DNA from: Nocardia kruczakiae NBRC 101016
Lineage (GTDB): Bacteria; Actinomycetota; Actinomycetes; Mycobacteriales; Mycobacteriaceae
Assembly: GCF_001612965.1 (NCBI RefSeq)
Contig: NZ_BDBL01000002.1
Span: forward strand, 124,001 to 188,000
Direction: 5' to 3'
Length of the DNA stretch: 64,000 nucleotides
The first letter of the stretch is position 1, and each line of letters begins with the position of its first letter. The position numbers and the translations under genes were made by a program. The notes under the pieces are model-generated. The model had not been told where the DNA came from. It did no database searches and worked only from the letters and a program-made list of their open reading frames with translations. Positions 1-8,462 of this stretch are shown one piece after another.

Positions 1-1
1 C

Positions 2-1318
2 CGCACCGGTGAACCGATCGCCCGCGTCTCCGGCTGCGATCTGCGAGTTCCGTTGGTACAGGGCGGTTTCCGTACCTACGCCAACTTCGACTACGCCGCC
101 AGCGCCCCCGCCCTGGCCCAGGTCACCGACCGCGTGAACGAGTTGCTCCCCTACTACGCCAGCGTGCACCGCGGCGCCGGATACGCCTCCCGCATCAGCA
201 CCGATCGCTACGAGGCAGCACGTGTCGCGGTGGCACGGGCGGTGAACTGCGCCGATGACCAGGTGGTGGTGTTCACCCGCAACACCACCGACTCGCTGAA
301 TCTGCTGGCCTGCTGCGTTCCCGGTGACACGGTGGTGCTCGATATCGAGCACCACGCGAATTTCCTGCCCTGGACGCGCCGCGGCCGCCGGGTGGTTCCC
401 GCCGCCGCGACGATCGCGGAGACGCTGCGACGGATCGAGGCCGAGCTGTGCGCCGAACCCGCTGCGCTGCTTGCGGTTACGGGTGCCTCGAATGTGACCG
501 GTGAGGTGCTGCCGCTGGCGGACCTGACCGCGATCGCGCATCGCCACGGCGCCCGCATCCTGGTCGATGGCGCGCAACTGGCCCCGCATCGCCGAATCGA
601 CCTGCAGTCGTTCGCGGAATCCGGCGGGACCGGCATCGACTACCTGGCCTTCTCCGGGCACAAGTTGTACGCGCCCTTCGGCGCCGGTGTACTGGTGGGC
701 CGCCGGGACTGGCTGGACGCGGCGCCGCCGTATCTGGCCGGCGGCGGGGCGGTCACGGCCGTCACCACCGAGCAGGCGTACTGGGCGCCCGCACCGCAGC
801 GGCACGAGGCGGGATCACCGAACGTCTTGGGCGCGGCGGCCGTCGCGGCGGCCTGCGAAACGTTGTATGCCCTCGACGAGCAGGCCGTGGTCGAGCACGA
901 ACATCATTTGATCCGCCACCTGCGCGACGGCCTGAAAACCGTTGCGGGCGTTCGGCAACTGCGGATTTTCTCCGACAGCACCGACAGTGTGGGCATCGTG
1001 GCATTCACCGTCGACGGGTTCGAACCCGGCCGGGTCGCGGCGTATCTGTCGGCCGAATTCGGTATCGGCGTGCGCGACGGGCGTTTCTGCGCACATCCCC
1101 TCCTGCAGCGGCTCGGTGTCGACGGCGCGGTGCGCGCGAGCGTCGGTCTGGGCACGTCGGTCGCGGATGTGGATCGCCTCATCGAGGCGCTGAGCCGATT
1201 GGTTCGAGACGGCGCTTCGTGGAACTACACGTATGCCGGCGGCCAGTGGTCCCCGCTGCCGGAGACCCGGCCCGGCTTGACCGAGGCGGGGCAGGGCGCG
1301 GCACCCTGCACGATCTGA
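2..1318 (+). CDS. Class-V aminotransferase / cysteine-desulfurase-like enzyme, 5' end cut by window
   Basis: PLP-dependent class-V aminotransferase fold, the family of SufS/IscS-like cysteine desulfurases. The PLP lysine is in the motif SGHKLYAPFG and a preceding VDGAQ segment supplies the Asp that contacts the pyridine ring. The N-terminal NFDYAASAPAL also fits the family. A TTG at position 53 could serve as a start, but the frame is open to the left edge (RTGEPIARVSGCDLRVPL), so the real start is probably outside the window. No suf or isc partner genes are adjacent, so desulfurase activity is not established; it may act on another amino acid. Confidence 0.85.
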   Translation, partial: RTGEPIARVSGCDLRVPLVQGGFRTYANFDYAASAPALAQVTDRVNELLPYYASVHRGAGYASRISTDRYEAARVAVARAVNCADDQVVVFTRNTTDSLNLLACCVPGDTVVLDIEHHANFLPWTRRGRRVVPAAATIAETLRRIEAELCAEPAALLAVTGASNVTGEVLPLADLTAIAHRHGARILVDGAQLAPHRRIDLQSFAESGGTGIDYLAFSGHKLYAPFGAGVLVGRRDWLDAAPPYLAGGGAVTAVTTEQAYWAPAPQRHEAGSPNVLGAAAVAAACETLYALDEQAVVEHEHHLIRHLRDGLKTVAGVRQLRIFSDSTDSVGIVAFTVDGFEPGRVAAYLSAEFGIGVRDGRFCAHPLLQRLGVDGAVRASVGLGTSVADVDRLIEALSRLVRDGASWNYTYAGGQWSPLPETRPGLTEAGQGAAPCTI

Positions 1319-1319
1319 T

Positions 1320-1520
1320 TCACGGCACGAGGTAGCGAGCGGCCAATTCTTCGATCAGCGGATCGCCGTCGGGAACGGAATCGATAGCTTCGAGATCTTT
1401 CTCGATGGCGATCTGGCGCGGATCGTCCTGTTCGGCGTCGGGCGCGCCGTCCTCGTTCAATTGGCGCAGCATCTTCTCGCGCACCCGAGCCTTCAGTGAA
1501 TCAGCGATTTCCTGGGTCAT
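1320..1520 (-). CDS. Small acidic hypothetical protein
   Basis: A 66-residue protein starting at an ATG (MTQEIADSLK). It is rich in Glu/Asp and helix-forming, with no membrane segment or recognised domain. It lies 17 bases after the DUF2752 gene on the same strand and is probably co-transcribed with it. A longer upstream reading in the same frame runs through the DUF2752 gene and looks random, so the short start is preferred. The stop is one base from the stop of the convergent aminotransferase gene. Function unknown. Confidence 0.6.
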   Translation of the reverse strand: MTQEIADSLKARVREKMLRQLNEDGAPDAEQDDPRQIAIEKDLEAIDSVPDGDPLIEELAARYLVP

Positions 1521-1537
1521 ATTTCCAGCATGCCCGC

Positions 1538-1999
1538 CTAGACCGGGGCCAACCATGTACCCCACGGGGTATTGCGGACCACGGTGAACAGCGCGAGCAG
1601 TCCGATCAACCACCATTGCGCCTGGCCACGAAGGGTGAACGGGAAGGCGGTGTCGGCGCGGCCGCGCCAGCGGCCCAGAGCCCACCGCCCCCACCACAGC
1701 GCCAGGGTGAGCAGCAGCGGAAGGACAAATACGTTGCTGTGCAGCGCGTCGAGCACCCGGCCTTCGGTGAGATTGTGCACAGCGCGCAGTCCACCGCACC
1801 CCGGGCACCACCATCCGGTCAGGGCATAGAACGGGCATATCCCGTATGCCCCCTGGCTGTGCGGATCGTGGAAGTGCAGCACCACGGCCGCGGTAACCAC
1901 CACACCGGCCGCCAGCAGCGGCCCGCCCTGACTACGCCATCCGGTGCGCGGCGCCGACCGTTCGCCGGGCAGTTCGCGCGCGATATCCACAGGGTTCAC
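1538..1999 (-). CDS. DUF2752 membrane protein
   Basis: A 153-residue protein with a GTG start. It has hydrophobic segments near residues 28-42, 92-106 and 128-142. The DUF2752 hallmark is clear: a CPFYALTGWWCPGCGGLRA stretch with three Cys after the first membrane segment, followed by an HNL motif. The family is common in Actinobacteria and Bacteroidetes and its role is unknown; the Cys cluster suggests metal or redox chemistry at the membrane. It probably forms a two-gene unit with the small gene downstream. Confidence 0.82.
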   Translation of the reverse strand: MNPVDIARELPGERSAPRTGWRSQGGPLLAAGVVVTAAVVLHFHDPHSQGAYGICPFYALTGWWCPGCGGLRAVHNLTEGRVLDALHSNVFVLPLLLTLALWWGRWALGRWRGRADTAFPFTLRGQAQWWLIGLLALFTVVRNTPWGTWLAPV

Positions 2000-2056
2000 G
2001 GTAATCGGCGGGCGTGGTGAGCCGCCAGCCTCGATGGACGGCGTTGTCGCCCGGTT

Positions 2057-2716
2057 TCAGCGGGTACGCGTCGTGACCGGGGCGGTGAGGGTGCCGGCGA
2101 GCATGTCGATGACCTGGTCCCAGGCCTCGCGATCGTCGGCGGCGATCCTTCCCGCCTCGACGGCCCGTTCGTGGTCGGCCAGCAGGGCGAACAGCACCGT
2201 GGTGAGGCTGCGCAGCCGGCGATGCCGCAGGCGCGGCGGCAGGTCCGAAAGAGCGCGGTCGAGCCCGCCCACGATCACTCGCACCGACGTCCGTTCGGCG
2301 CTGTCCAGATTGGCCGCGTCCGACACCGCGGGATGGGTGCGGATCTGTTCGAGAAACCTTGCGTAATAGGAACTTTCGTTCCGCGCTCCCAGTTCGAACA
2401 TGGGGATGACCAGCGCGTCGAGCAGAGTGTGCACGTCGTCGGCGGCGACGGCCGGGCGCTGCGCCAGCAACTCCAACCGGCGCACCTCCAGGGTCGCCAG
2501 CCGCTGCTGCACCACCGCCTCGACGAGTCCGTCGCGCGAGCCGAAGTGATACGGGATCGCCGAATTGTTGCGCTGCCCGGCCGCGGCGGCGATATCGCGC
2601 AGCGGCACCAGATATCCCCGCTCGGCGATCAACCGCTCCCCCGCCACCATCAACCGCTCCCGGGCACTCACTGCTTCCACCCTGAGCACGATACGTCCTA
2701 CCAGCGGATTGAGCAC
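2057..2716 (-). CDS. TetR-family transcriptional regulator
   Basis: A 219-residue regulator. The N-terminal helix-turn-helix spans about residues 20-65 (LRDIAAAAG then IPYHFGSRDGL, the TetR recognition-helix region) and a helical ligand domain follows. It is divergent from the SDR gene at 2780, with a near-perfect palindrome between them, so it probably controls both. The GTG at 2716 is the outermost start; GTG codons a few residues later (before EAVSARERL) are also possible because the upstream AAGGA is very close. The ligand is unknown. Confidence 0.85.
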   Translation of the reverse strand: MLNPLVGRIVLRVEAVSARERLMVAGERLIAERGYLVPLRDIAAAAGQRNNSAIPYHFGSRDGLVEAVVQQRLATLEVRRLELLAQRPAVAADDVHTLLDALVIPMFELGARNESSYYARFLEQIRTHPAVSDAANLDSAERTSVRVIVGGLDRALSDLPPRLRHRRLRSLTTVLFALLADHERAVEAGRIAADDREAWDQVIDMLAGTLTAPVTTRTR

Positions 2717-2722
2717 CAGTCC

Positions 2723-2750
2723 TTGACAGTTAAGAGTTAATTCTTAACAC
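2723..2750 (+). promoter_or_regulatory. SDR promoter with embedded TetR operator
   Basis: TTGACA at 2723-2728 and TAACAC at 2745-2750 are spaced 16 bp and face the SDR gene. Between and overlapping them, 2729-2748 is a 20-bp palindrome with arms GTTAAGA/TCTTAAC and one mismatch in the centre. It is much more AT-rich than its surroundings. The position would let the divergent TetR protein block the SDR promoter. Confidence 0.65.
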
Positions 2751-2779
2751 TGCGAGGACCCCCACCGAGAGGACTAGCG

Positions 2780-3568
2780 ATGATCCTGGACAAATTCCGA
2801 CTCGACGGCCGCGCGGCCGTCGTCACCGGCGCGGGCCGCGGTATCGGCGCCGCCACCGCGCTCGCCCTGGCCGAGGCGGGCGCCGATGTGGCGATCGCCG
2901 CGCGCACACAGTCTCAACTGGACGCGGTCGCCGAGCAGATCCGCGCGACGGGGCGGCGTGCCCTGGCCGTGGCCTGCGATCTGTCGGATCTCGACGCCGT
3001 CACCGCACTGGCCGACGCCGCCGCCACCGAATTCGGCCGCATCGACATCGTGGTCAACAATGTCGGCGGCACCATGCCGAACACCTTCCTGACCACCTCG
3101 CCGGAATTCCTCGAGGAGGCCTTCCGCTTCAATGTCTCCACCGCGCACGCCCTCACCCGTGCGGCGGTCCCGCACATGCTGGCCGGCGAGGGCGGCTCGG
3201 TGGTCAACATCTCCTCGATGATGGGCCGGGCGCCCGGGCGCGGCTTCCTCGCCTACGGCACGGCCAAGGCGGCGCTCGCGCACTGGACCCGGCTGGCCGC
3301 CGCGGATCTGTCACCGCGGATCCGGGTCAACGGCATCGCGGTCGGCTCGGTGCTGACCTCCGCACTCGAGGTGGTGGCACAGAATCCCGAGGTCAAGGCC
3401 AAGATGGAGGCCGATACGCCACTGCATCGGCTGGGCGATCCGACCGATATCGCGGCCGGCATCGTCTACCTGTGCTCCCCCGCGGGCAGTTATCTCACCG
3501 GCAAGATTCTCGAGATCGACGGCGGTATCGCCGCACCCAACCTGGAACTCGGTCTGCCCGATTTGTGA
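2780..3568 (+). CDS. SDR family oxidoreductase
   Basis: Classical short-chain dehydrogenase/reductase of 262 residues. It has the N-terminal cofactor motif TGAGRGIG (residues 17-24), the NNVGG motif that follows beta-4, catalytic Ser in NISSMM and the YGTAK Tyr/Lys pair. The C terminus has the usual GKILEIDGG. Basic residues after beta-2 (AARTQ) suggest NADP(H). A GAGAGG ribosome site lies 9 bases before the ATG. It is divergent from a TetR regulator with an operator between, so it is likely an inducible alcohol/ketone-metabolising enzyme. The substrate cannot be read from sequence. Confidence 0.9.
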   Translation: MILDKFRLDGRAAVVTGAGRGIGAATALALAEAGADVAIAARTQSQLDAVAEQIRATGRRALAVACDLSDLDAVTALADAAATEFGRIDIVVNNVGGTMPNTFLTTSPEFLEEAFRFNVSTAHALTRAAVPHMLAGEGGSVVNISSMMGRAPGRGFLAYGTAKAALAHWTRLAAADLSPRIRVNGIAVGSVLTSALEVVAQNPEVKAKMEADTPLHRLGDPTDIAAGIVYLCSPAGSYLTGKILEIDGGIAAPNLELGLPDL

Positions 3569-3739
3569 TAACAAGGCGGATTCTTCCGCACCATCGGCGC
3601 CCGCGACGGGTCACAATGATCAACTATGCATCGTGATCGAGCACACATCGATCGCTGACGGTGCCGTCCCAGCTTGTCGACGAAGTGCCCGCCGCCCGGC
3701 TCGGCCGGACAGCGGGCCGGGTAGAGAGGTCGGACGCAT

Positions 3740-4255
3740 ATGAACTGCACGAGCATCACCCGATGGACGATCCGAGCGGCGGCCGCGGCCGCGATCGCGG
3801 CCGCCGGATTCGCTGTCACGGTGCCCGCGGGCGCCGATCCGGTGTGGCCCGGCGGCCCCGACATCCCCGGCGTTCCGCAACTCGTACCCTCCCCGCCCGG
3901 CCAGATCTCGGCTCCGTGTTCTGCCGCCGCACGCGCCTGCCTGCGCCTCTCGACCAATGAGGGCTGGCTGATGGACAACGGCCGCGTGGTCTACGGCCCG
4001 ACCCCCATCTCGCACGGGCGGCCCGGATACGAGACACCGCCCGGCACCTTCCACGTCGCGTTCAAGGAGCCGTACCACTGGAGCACCATGCACAACGCCG
4101 AAATGCGGTGGGCAGTCTTCTTCAATGGTGATATCGCCACCCATATCGGGCCCATCGAGGAGCAGTCCCACGGCTGCATCCGGATGACCCCCGAGGGGGC
4201 CAAGGCCTTCTACGACTACGTCAATCCGGGTGACGTCTTCGAAGTCGTGCCGTGA
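3740..4255 (+). CDS. Secreted L,D-transpeptidase (YkuD domain)
   Basis: A 171-residue exported protein. The signal peptide has a hydrophobic core at about residues 11-30 and probably ends near GADP. The YkuD catalytic motif SHGCIRM is at residues 143-149, with Cys146 as nucleophile and upstream His in THIGP. L,D-transpeptidases form 3-3 cross-links in peptidoglycan. This is a short single-domain form lacking the Ig-like domains of mycobacterial LdtMt2. A GAGAGG site precedes the ATG. A decayed copy of the same C-terminal region lies at 11361-11466. Confidence 0.88.
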   Translation: MNCTSITRWTIRAAAAAAIAAAGFAVTVPAGADPVWPGGPDIPGVPQLVPSPPGQISAPCSAAARACLRLSTNEGWLMDNGRVVYGPTPISHGRPGYETPPGTFHVAFKEPYHWSTMHNAEMRWAVFFNGDIATHIGPIEEQSHGCIRMTPEGAKAFYDYVNPGDVFEVVP

Positions 4256-4261
4256 GCGTGG

Positions 4262-4288
4262 GCGCCGGCCCGCATTCCGGGCCGGCGC
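4262..4288. terminator. Hairpin terminator between convergent genes
   Basis: Perfect 11-bp arms (GCGCCGGCCCG / CGGGCCGGCGC) with a 5-base loop, just after the L,D-transpeptidase stop and just past the end of the convergent DUF2568 gene. No T-tract follows, which is usual in these bacteria. Confidence 0.6.
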
Positions 4289-4314
4289 GCTACGAATTCA
4301 GCGCTACGAATTCA
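4287..4314. repeat. 14-bp tandem duplication over a stop codon
   Basis: GCGCTACGAATTCA occurs twice in direct succession (4287-4300 and 4301-4314). On the minus strand the second copy carries the end and stop of the DUF2568 gene (AATTCGTAG), and the first copy repeats that stop downstream. Confidence 0.85.
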
Positions 4315-4648
4315 GGTGGCCCAGCTTGATCGCCAGCAGATTCGCGATCACCAAGCCCGCGAAGACGACCGCCGCCACCCGATGGCCCAGTCCCCACAGC
4401 GCGGCCGCGGCGCCACCGAAGACAACGACCTTGGTGATCACCGCGAGCAGCGGAACATCGAAACTCGCCTTCGGCGCCGCGAACATTCCCCACACCACCG
4501 CGGCGGCCAGCGGGATGCCCAGCGCCAGAACCACTTTCACCACAGCGCTGTCACCGGCGCGCCATCCCCACAGTCCCAGCACCACCAGCGCGCCCAGCTC
4601 CACGGCGAATGCGACGGTCAGGTTGGCCCACTTCCACAGTTCCTGCAT
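4304..4648 (-). CDS. YrdB/DUF2568 family four-helix membrane protein
   Basis: A 114-residue membrane protein with four hydrophobic helices (about residues 8-27, 36-54, 63-83 and 88-105), matching the small YrdB/DUF2568 family in length and layout. The ATG at 4648 (MQELWKW) is chosen because the upstream in-frame extension is not hydrophobic and runs through a promoter-like palindrome. Function unknown; family members are often next to TetR regulators, but none is adjacent here. Confidence 0.78.
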   Translation of the reverse strand: MQELWKWANLTVAFAVELGALVVLGLWGWRAGDSAVVKVVLALGIPLAAAVVWGMFAAPKASFDVPLLAVITKVVVFGGAAAALWGLGHRVAAVVFAGLVIANLLAIKLGHLNS

Positions 4649-4668
4649 GACTGCCCTCTCGGTTTCTT

Positions 4669-4683
4669 GAGAGCAGCGCTCTC
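4669..4683. promoter_or_regulatory. Inverted repeat upstream of the DUF2568 gene
   Basis: GAGAGC and GCTCTC are separated by three bases, 21 bases upstream of the DUF2568 start, within AT-richer sequence that also contains CTAATAAGAG. It is a plausible binding site for an unlinked regulator. Confidence 0.4.
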
Positions 4684-4907
4684 TAATAAGAGCAGTGTGC
4701 GCGAGAGGGCGAGGTGTTGTCAACCGGAACGGGGATGGATCGCGCACGGAAGGGCCGCCCTACCGGCGCGATATCGGACGAGCCGGTCGATGACGCCCGC
4801 AAAGATGGCCGACTCCTACCGCCGCCCGGTTCCTGCCGACGCACACGAAACGAAGACACCGACTCGCCACCGGACCGAAAAGCCCGTGCGGTGCTCCGGA
4901 AACGTCC

Positions 4908-5270
4908 TCAGCCGGCCGTTCGCGGTCGATCGGACAGGCCGAGACGCAGGTGCTCGCTGTGATAGACCGCCTCGTCCAGCAATTGCGCGACGTGGGTGTC
5001 GTAGAGGCTGTAGACGATGCTGCGCCCGGCGCGAGTTCCGGTGACCAGGCCGAGGTTGCGCAGCAGACGGAGCTGATGGGAGACCGCGGACTGCTCCATC
5101 CCGACCGCCTCGGCGAGTTCGGAGACCGGCCGCGGCCCCTGGCGCAATTCGCTGAGGATCAGCAGCCGGCTCGGCGTGGCCAGGGCCTGCAGGGTGGTCG
5201 CCACATGCGCGGCGGACTCACTGTCCAGCCGGGCAATCGGCCGATCCCGGCCCTCGACCCCATGTCCCAT
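4908..5270 (-). CDS. nmtR: NmtR-type ArsR/SmtB nickel-cobalt sensor
   Basis: A 120-residue ArsR/SmtB repressor that closely follows M. tuberculosis NmtR (Rv3744), including the MGHGVEG start. The winged helix is at about residues 25-85 (MEQSAVSHQLRLL as recognition helix). The alpha-5 metal ligands of NmtR are present: Asp91, His93, His104 and His107, plus the N-terminal Gly2-His3. The C-terminal extra histidines of the mycobacterial protein (109 and 116) are Arg and Pro here. It is divergent from the ctpJ pump gene, with a palindrome between them, so it should derepress the pump when Ni(II) or Co(II) binds. Confidence 0.92.
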   Translation of the reverse strand: MGHGVEGRDRPIARLDSESAAHVATTLQALATPSRLLILSELRQGPRPVSELAEAVGMEQSAVSHQLRLLRNLGLVTGTRAGRSIVYSLYDTHVAQLLDEAVYHSEHLRLGLSDRPRTAG

Positions 5271-5297
5271 AACCGTGGAGTTTAGCCGACCAGGTAT

Positions 5298-5317
5298 ACA
5301 TGAAGACCTCTTCACGT
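5298..5317. promoter_or_regulatory. Probable NmtR operator
   Basis: TGAAGA-CC-TCTTCA (5301-5314) is a perfect inverted repeat, extended to 9-bp arms with one mismatch at 5298-5317. It lies in the nmtR-ctpJ intergenic region, 28 bases before nmtR and 47 before ctpJ. A TATTCT box at 5325-5330 may be the ctpJ -10. The assignment rests on position and symmetry. Confidence 0.65.
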
Positions 5318-5364
5318 GTTCTGTTATTCTCGGGTCGTCCGCTCCCGACCTTCGGAGGTTTCTC

Positions 5365-7323
5365 GTGTCCGCACCGGCCGCTACGCGACCCGCCGCGCTC
5401 ACGGCGATACCCGCGCGGCGGACGCGGCTGTTCACGCTTCCCGAAATTCGTTGGGCCGCAGCGGCTCTCCTGCTCTTTGCGGCCGGCTCGGTGGCCCGGC
5501 TCCTGCACACACCTCCCGAGCTGTGGTGGTCGCTCTATCTGGCCTGCTATCTCACCGGCGGCTGGGAACCCGCCCTGGCCGGCGTGCGCGCACTGCGCGA
5601 AAGGACACTGGACGTCGACCTGCTGATGGTGGTGGCCGCGCTCGGCGCCGCCGCGATCGGGCAGATCACCGACGGCGCACTGCTGATCGTCATCTTCGCC
5701 ACCTCCGGCGCGCTGGAGGCGTTCGCGACCGCACGCACCGAGGATTCGGTGCGCGGACTGCTCGATCTGGCACCCGATACCGCCACCCGGATCGACGACG
5801 GCGCCGAGACAACCGTCAGGGCAGCGGATCTGGAAGTGGGTGAAGTGATCCTGGTCCGTCCCGGAGATCGCGTCGCGGCCGACGGCACGGTCGTGGCAGG
5901 CGCGAGCGAGGTCGACCAGGCGACCATCACCGGTGAGCCCATGCCGGTGGACAAAGCACCCGGTGACGAGGTGTTCGCCGGGACCTCGAACGGCACCGGC
6001 GTCCTGCGCGTGCGGGTCGGGCGCCGGGCCGAGGATTCGGTGGTGGCCCGGATCGCCGCCCTGGTCGAACAGGCCGGCCGGACCAAGGCGCGGGCGCAGC
6101 TGTTCATCGAGAAGATCGAGCAGCGCTATTCGGTGGGCATGGTCGCGGTGACGCTCGCCGTGTTCGCCGTACCGTTGATCTTCGGTGCCGCCCTGCAGGA
6201 TTCGCTGCTTCGGGCCATGACGTTCATGATCGTCGCCTCACCGTGCGCGGTGGTGCTGTCCACCATGCCGCCCCTGCTCGCCGCGATCGCCAACGCCGGT
6301 CGGCACGGCGTACTGGTGAAATCCGCCGTCGTGATGGAACGGCTGGGCGGCACCACCCGCGTGGCGTTCGACAAGACCGGCACACTCACCCGCGGCGTCC
6401 CGGAACTCACCGATATCCGGGTGCTGCCCGGTTGCCCGTGCACGGCCGAGGAAGTCATGCGCTGGGCCGCGGCCGCGGAATACTCCAGCGAGCACCCGCT
6501 GGCCACCGCGGTCGTCCGCGCCTGTCGCGAACGCGGACTCGCCGTGCCGCCGGTCGACCACTTCAGCGCGCAACCCGGGCGTGGTGTCACCGCCACCGTG
6601 GACGGTCACGTCATCGAGGTGGGATCGCCTGCCGCACTGCTGAATTCGGCTGACGAGGACGCCGCGGCCGTCGTAGCGGAGATACAGGGCGCGGGGCATA
6701 CCGCTGTGATCGTGCGGCGCGAGCACCGGTCGATCGCGATTCTCGGCCTGACCGATCAAGAGCGCCCCGAAGCGGCCGATTCCGTCGCCGCGCTCACCGA
6801 AATCACCGGAGCCGCACCGGTTCTGCTCACCGGCGACAATCTCGCCGCCGCCCGGCAGCTGGCCGGCCGGCTCGGACTCACCGATGTGCGGGCGGAGCTG
6901 TTGCCGGAAGGTAAGGTCGCCGCGATCGAAGAACTGGAAGCCGCGGGCGACCGGGTCACCGCCGTGGGCGACGGTATCAACGACGCACCCGCGCTCGCCG
7001 CCGCGCACACCGGAATCGCCATGGGCGGCAACGGATCCGACCTCACCCTGCACACCGCCGACGCGGTCGTCATCCGCGACGACCTGACCACCGTGCCCGC
7101 GGTCATCGCCCTGTCGCGCCGCGCGCGCCGCACCGTGATCGCCAATCTGATCATCGCCGCGACCTTCATCGCCGTCCTGATCACCTGGGATCTCGTCGGC
7201 CACCTTCCGCTACCACTGGGCGTCGCCGGTCACGAGGGTTCCACGGTCATCGTCGGTCTCAACGGTCTGCGCCTGCTTCGGCGCCGCGCATGGGAAAGCG
7301 GGACGGCGCGCGGGAGCGACTGA
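5365..7323 (+). CDS. ctpJ: P1B-type metal-efflux ATPase CtpJ
   Basis: P-type ATPase of 652 residues in the P1B-4 group. The actuator motif TGE is at 189-191, the membrane SPC motif at 292-294, the phosphorylation motif DKTGT at 336-340, SEHPL in the nucleotide domain, GDGINDAP near the end, and HEGST in the last membrane helix, which is diagnostic for P1B-4. There is no N-terminal heavy-metal domain. M. tuberculosis CtpJ (Rv3743c) exports Co/Ni and has the same gene pairing with nmtR. The GTG start has a GGAGG site 6-7 bases upstream; an in-frame upstream extension runs into nmtR and is discarded. Confidence 0.93.
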   Translation: MSAPAATRPAALTAIPARRTRLFTLPEIRWAAAALLLFAAGSVARLLHTPPELWWSLYLACYLTGGWEPALAGVRALRERTLDVDLLMVVAALGAAAIGQITDGALLIVIFATSGALEAFATARTEDSVRGLLDLAPDTATRIDDGAETTVRAADLEVGEVILVRPGDRVAADGTVVAGASEVDQATITGEPMPVDKAPGDEVFAGTSNGTGVLRVRVGRRAEDSVVARIAALVEQAGRTKARAQLFIEKIEQRYSVGMVAVTLAVFAVPLIFGAALQDSLLRAMTFMIVASPCAVVLSTMPPLLAAIANAGRHGVLVKSAVVMERLGGTTRVAFDKTGTLTRGVPELTDIRVLPGCPCTAEEVMRWAAAAEYSSEHPLATAVVRACRERGLAVPPVDHFSAQPGRGVTATVDGHVIEVGSPAALLNSADEDAAAVVAEIQGAGHTAVIVRREHRSIAILGLTDQERPEAADSVAALTEITGAAPVLLTGDNLAAARQLAGRLGLTDVRAELLPEGKVAAIEELEAAGDRVTAVGDGINDAPALAAAHTGIAMGGNGSDLTLHTADAVVIRDDLTTVPAVIALSRRARRTVIANLIIAATFIAVLITWDLVGHLPLPLGVAGHEGSTVIVGLNGLRLLRRRAWESGTARGSD

Positions 7324-7501
7324 CCGTTTCGGGCGATCACGTACCCGGACCTCGGCCGATCCGCCGATCGCGTCCCTCCGCGGTGGCGAGAGGCGCATAC
7401 TGGTCGAGCGCGCATGGTGCGGCGGGCGGGTCGAACCCACCGCCGGGGTACCTCGTATCAGAGGCAGAACGTTTCCCGAAACCGACCATCAGAGGGTCAC
7501 C

Positions 7502-8359
7502 ATGACCGATCTGTCACCGTTCTACGCCGACGTGCAGGCCCACTACGACCTGTCCGACGATTTCTTCGCCCTCTTCCTGGATCCCACGCGCACCTACAGT
7601 TGCGCGTACTTCCGTGAACCGGACCTCACCCTGGAACAGGCACAGCTCGCCAAGATCGACCTGTCGCTCGGCAAATGCGATCTACATCCGGGGATGACCC
7701 TGCTCGACATCGGCTGCGGCTGGGGTTCGACCATGCTGCGCGCCGTCGAGAACTACGGCGTGCGCGTGATCGGCCTGACGCTGAGCCGCAACCAGTACGA
7801 GCACGTGCGGGAGCTGCTCGACCGGCTGCCGCCCGGCACCGGTGAGGTGTATCTGCGCGGCTGGGAGGAATTCGATCACCCGGTCGACCGGATCGTCTCG
7901 ATCGGAGCCTTCGAACATTTCCGGCGCGAACGCTACGACGCGTTCTTCGACCGCTGCCACCACCTGCTGCCCCCGGACGGCCGCATGATGCTGCACACCA
8001 TCATCGGCTTCCACCGCCACCAGCTCCGTGAGATGGGCATACCCATCACCCACGAATATCTGGCGTTCAGCAAGTTCGTCCTCGACGAGATCTTCCCCGG
8101 CGGACAACTTCCGCAGCCGCAGTGGATCGGCGAATACGCCGAACGGGCCGGCTTCACCCTGCACGACGTCCAATCGCTGCAGCCGCACTACGCCCACACC
8201 CTCGACCTCTGGGCCCAGGCCCTCCGCGACCACCGGTCCGAAGCCGTCGCCCTCACCTCCCCCGCCGTCTACGACCGCTACGTCCGCTATCTGACCGGCT
8301 GCGCCGACCTCTTCCGCGACGGCTACATCGACGTCCGCCAGCACGTCCTGCTGGCGTGA
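7502..8359 (+). CDS. Cyclopropane/mycolic-acid methyltransferase family protein
   Basis: A 285-residue SAM-dependent methyltransferase like mycobacterial CmaA/PcaA/MmaA. It has the YDLSDDFF start, SAM motif DIGCGWG (69-75), GAFEHF active-site segment and SLQPHYA-TLDLW C-terminal signature. Family members add cyclopropane, methyl or oxygen groups to meromycolate chains on acyl carrier protein. The length matches the family. An AGAGGG site precedes the ATG. Its exact product cannot be told from sequence. Directly after the stop, in the same frame, is the remnant end of an alpha/beta hydrolase. Confidence 0.9.
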   Translation: MTDLSPFYADVQAHYDLSDDFFALFLDPTRTYSCAYFREPDLTLEQAQLAKIDLSLGKCDLHPGMTLLDIGCGWGSTMLRAVENYGVRVIGLTLSRNQYEHVRELLDRLPPGTGEVYLRGWEEFDHPVDRIVSIGAFEHFRRERYDAFFDRCHHLLPPDGRMMLHTIIGFHRHQLREMGIPITHEYLAFSKFVLDEIFPGGQLPQPQWIGEYAERAGFTLHDVQSLQPHYAHTLDLWAQALRDHRSEAVALTSPAVYDRYVRYLTGCADLFRDGYIDVRQHVLLA

Positions 8360-8449
8360 CGGACGCCGCCACCGAACTGCGGGCACTGGGTGATGATCGA
8401 GGCCAAGGACGCATTCGAGCGGATCACCATGGAATTCCTGCTGCGCTGA
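8360..8449 (+). pseudogene. 3' remnant of an alpha/beta hydrolase gene
   Basis: The frame that follows the methyltransferase stop reads RTPPP, then NCGHWVMIEAKDAF and ERITMEFLLR, and ends in TGA. This resembles the C terminus of an alpha/beta hydrolase: GHW carries the catalytic His, followed by the E-AF-L-FL helix. The upstream domain is absent and there is no start codon. It is probably what a deletion joining two genes left behind. Confidence 0.6.
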
Positions 8450-8462
8450 CATCCCGCTAGCT

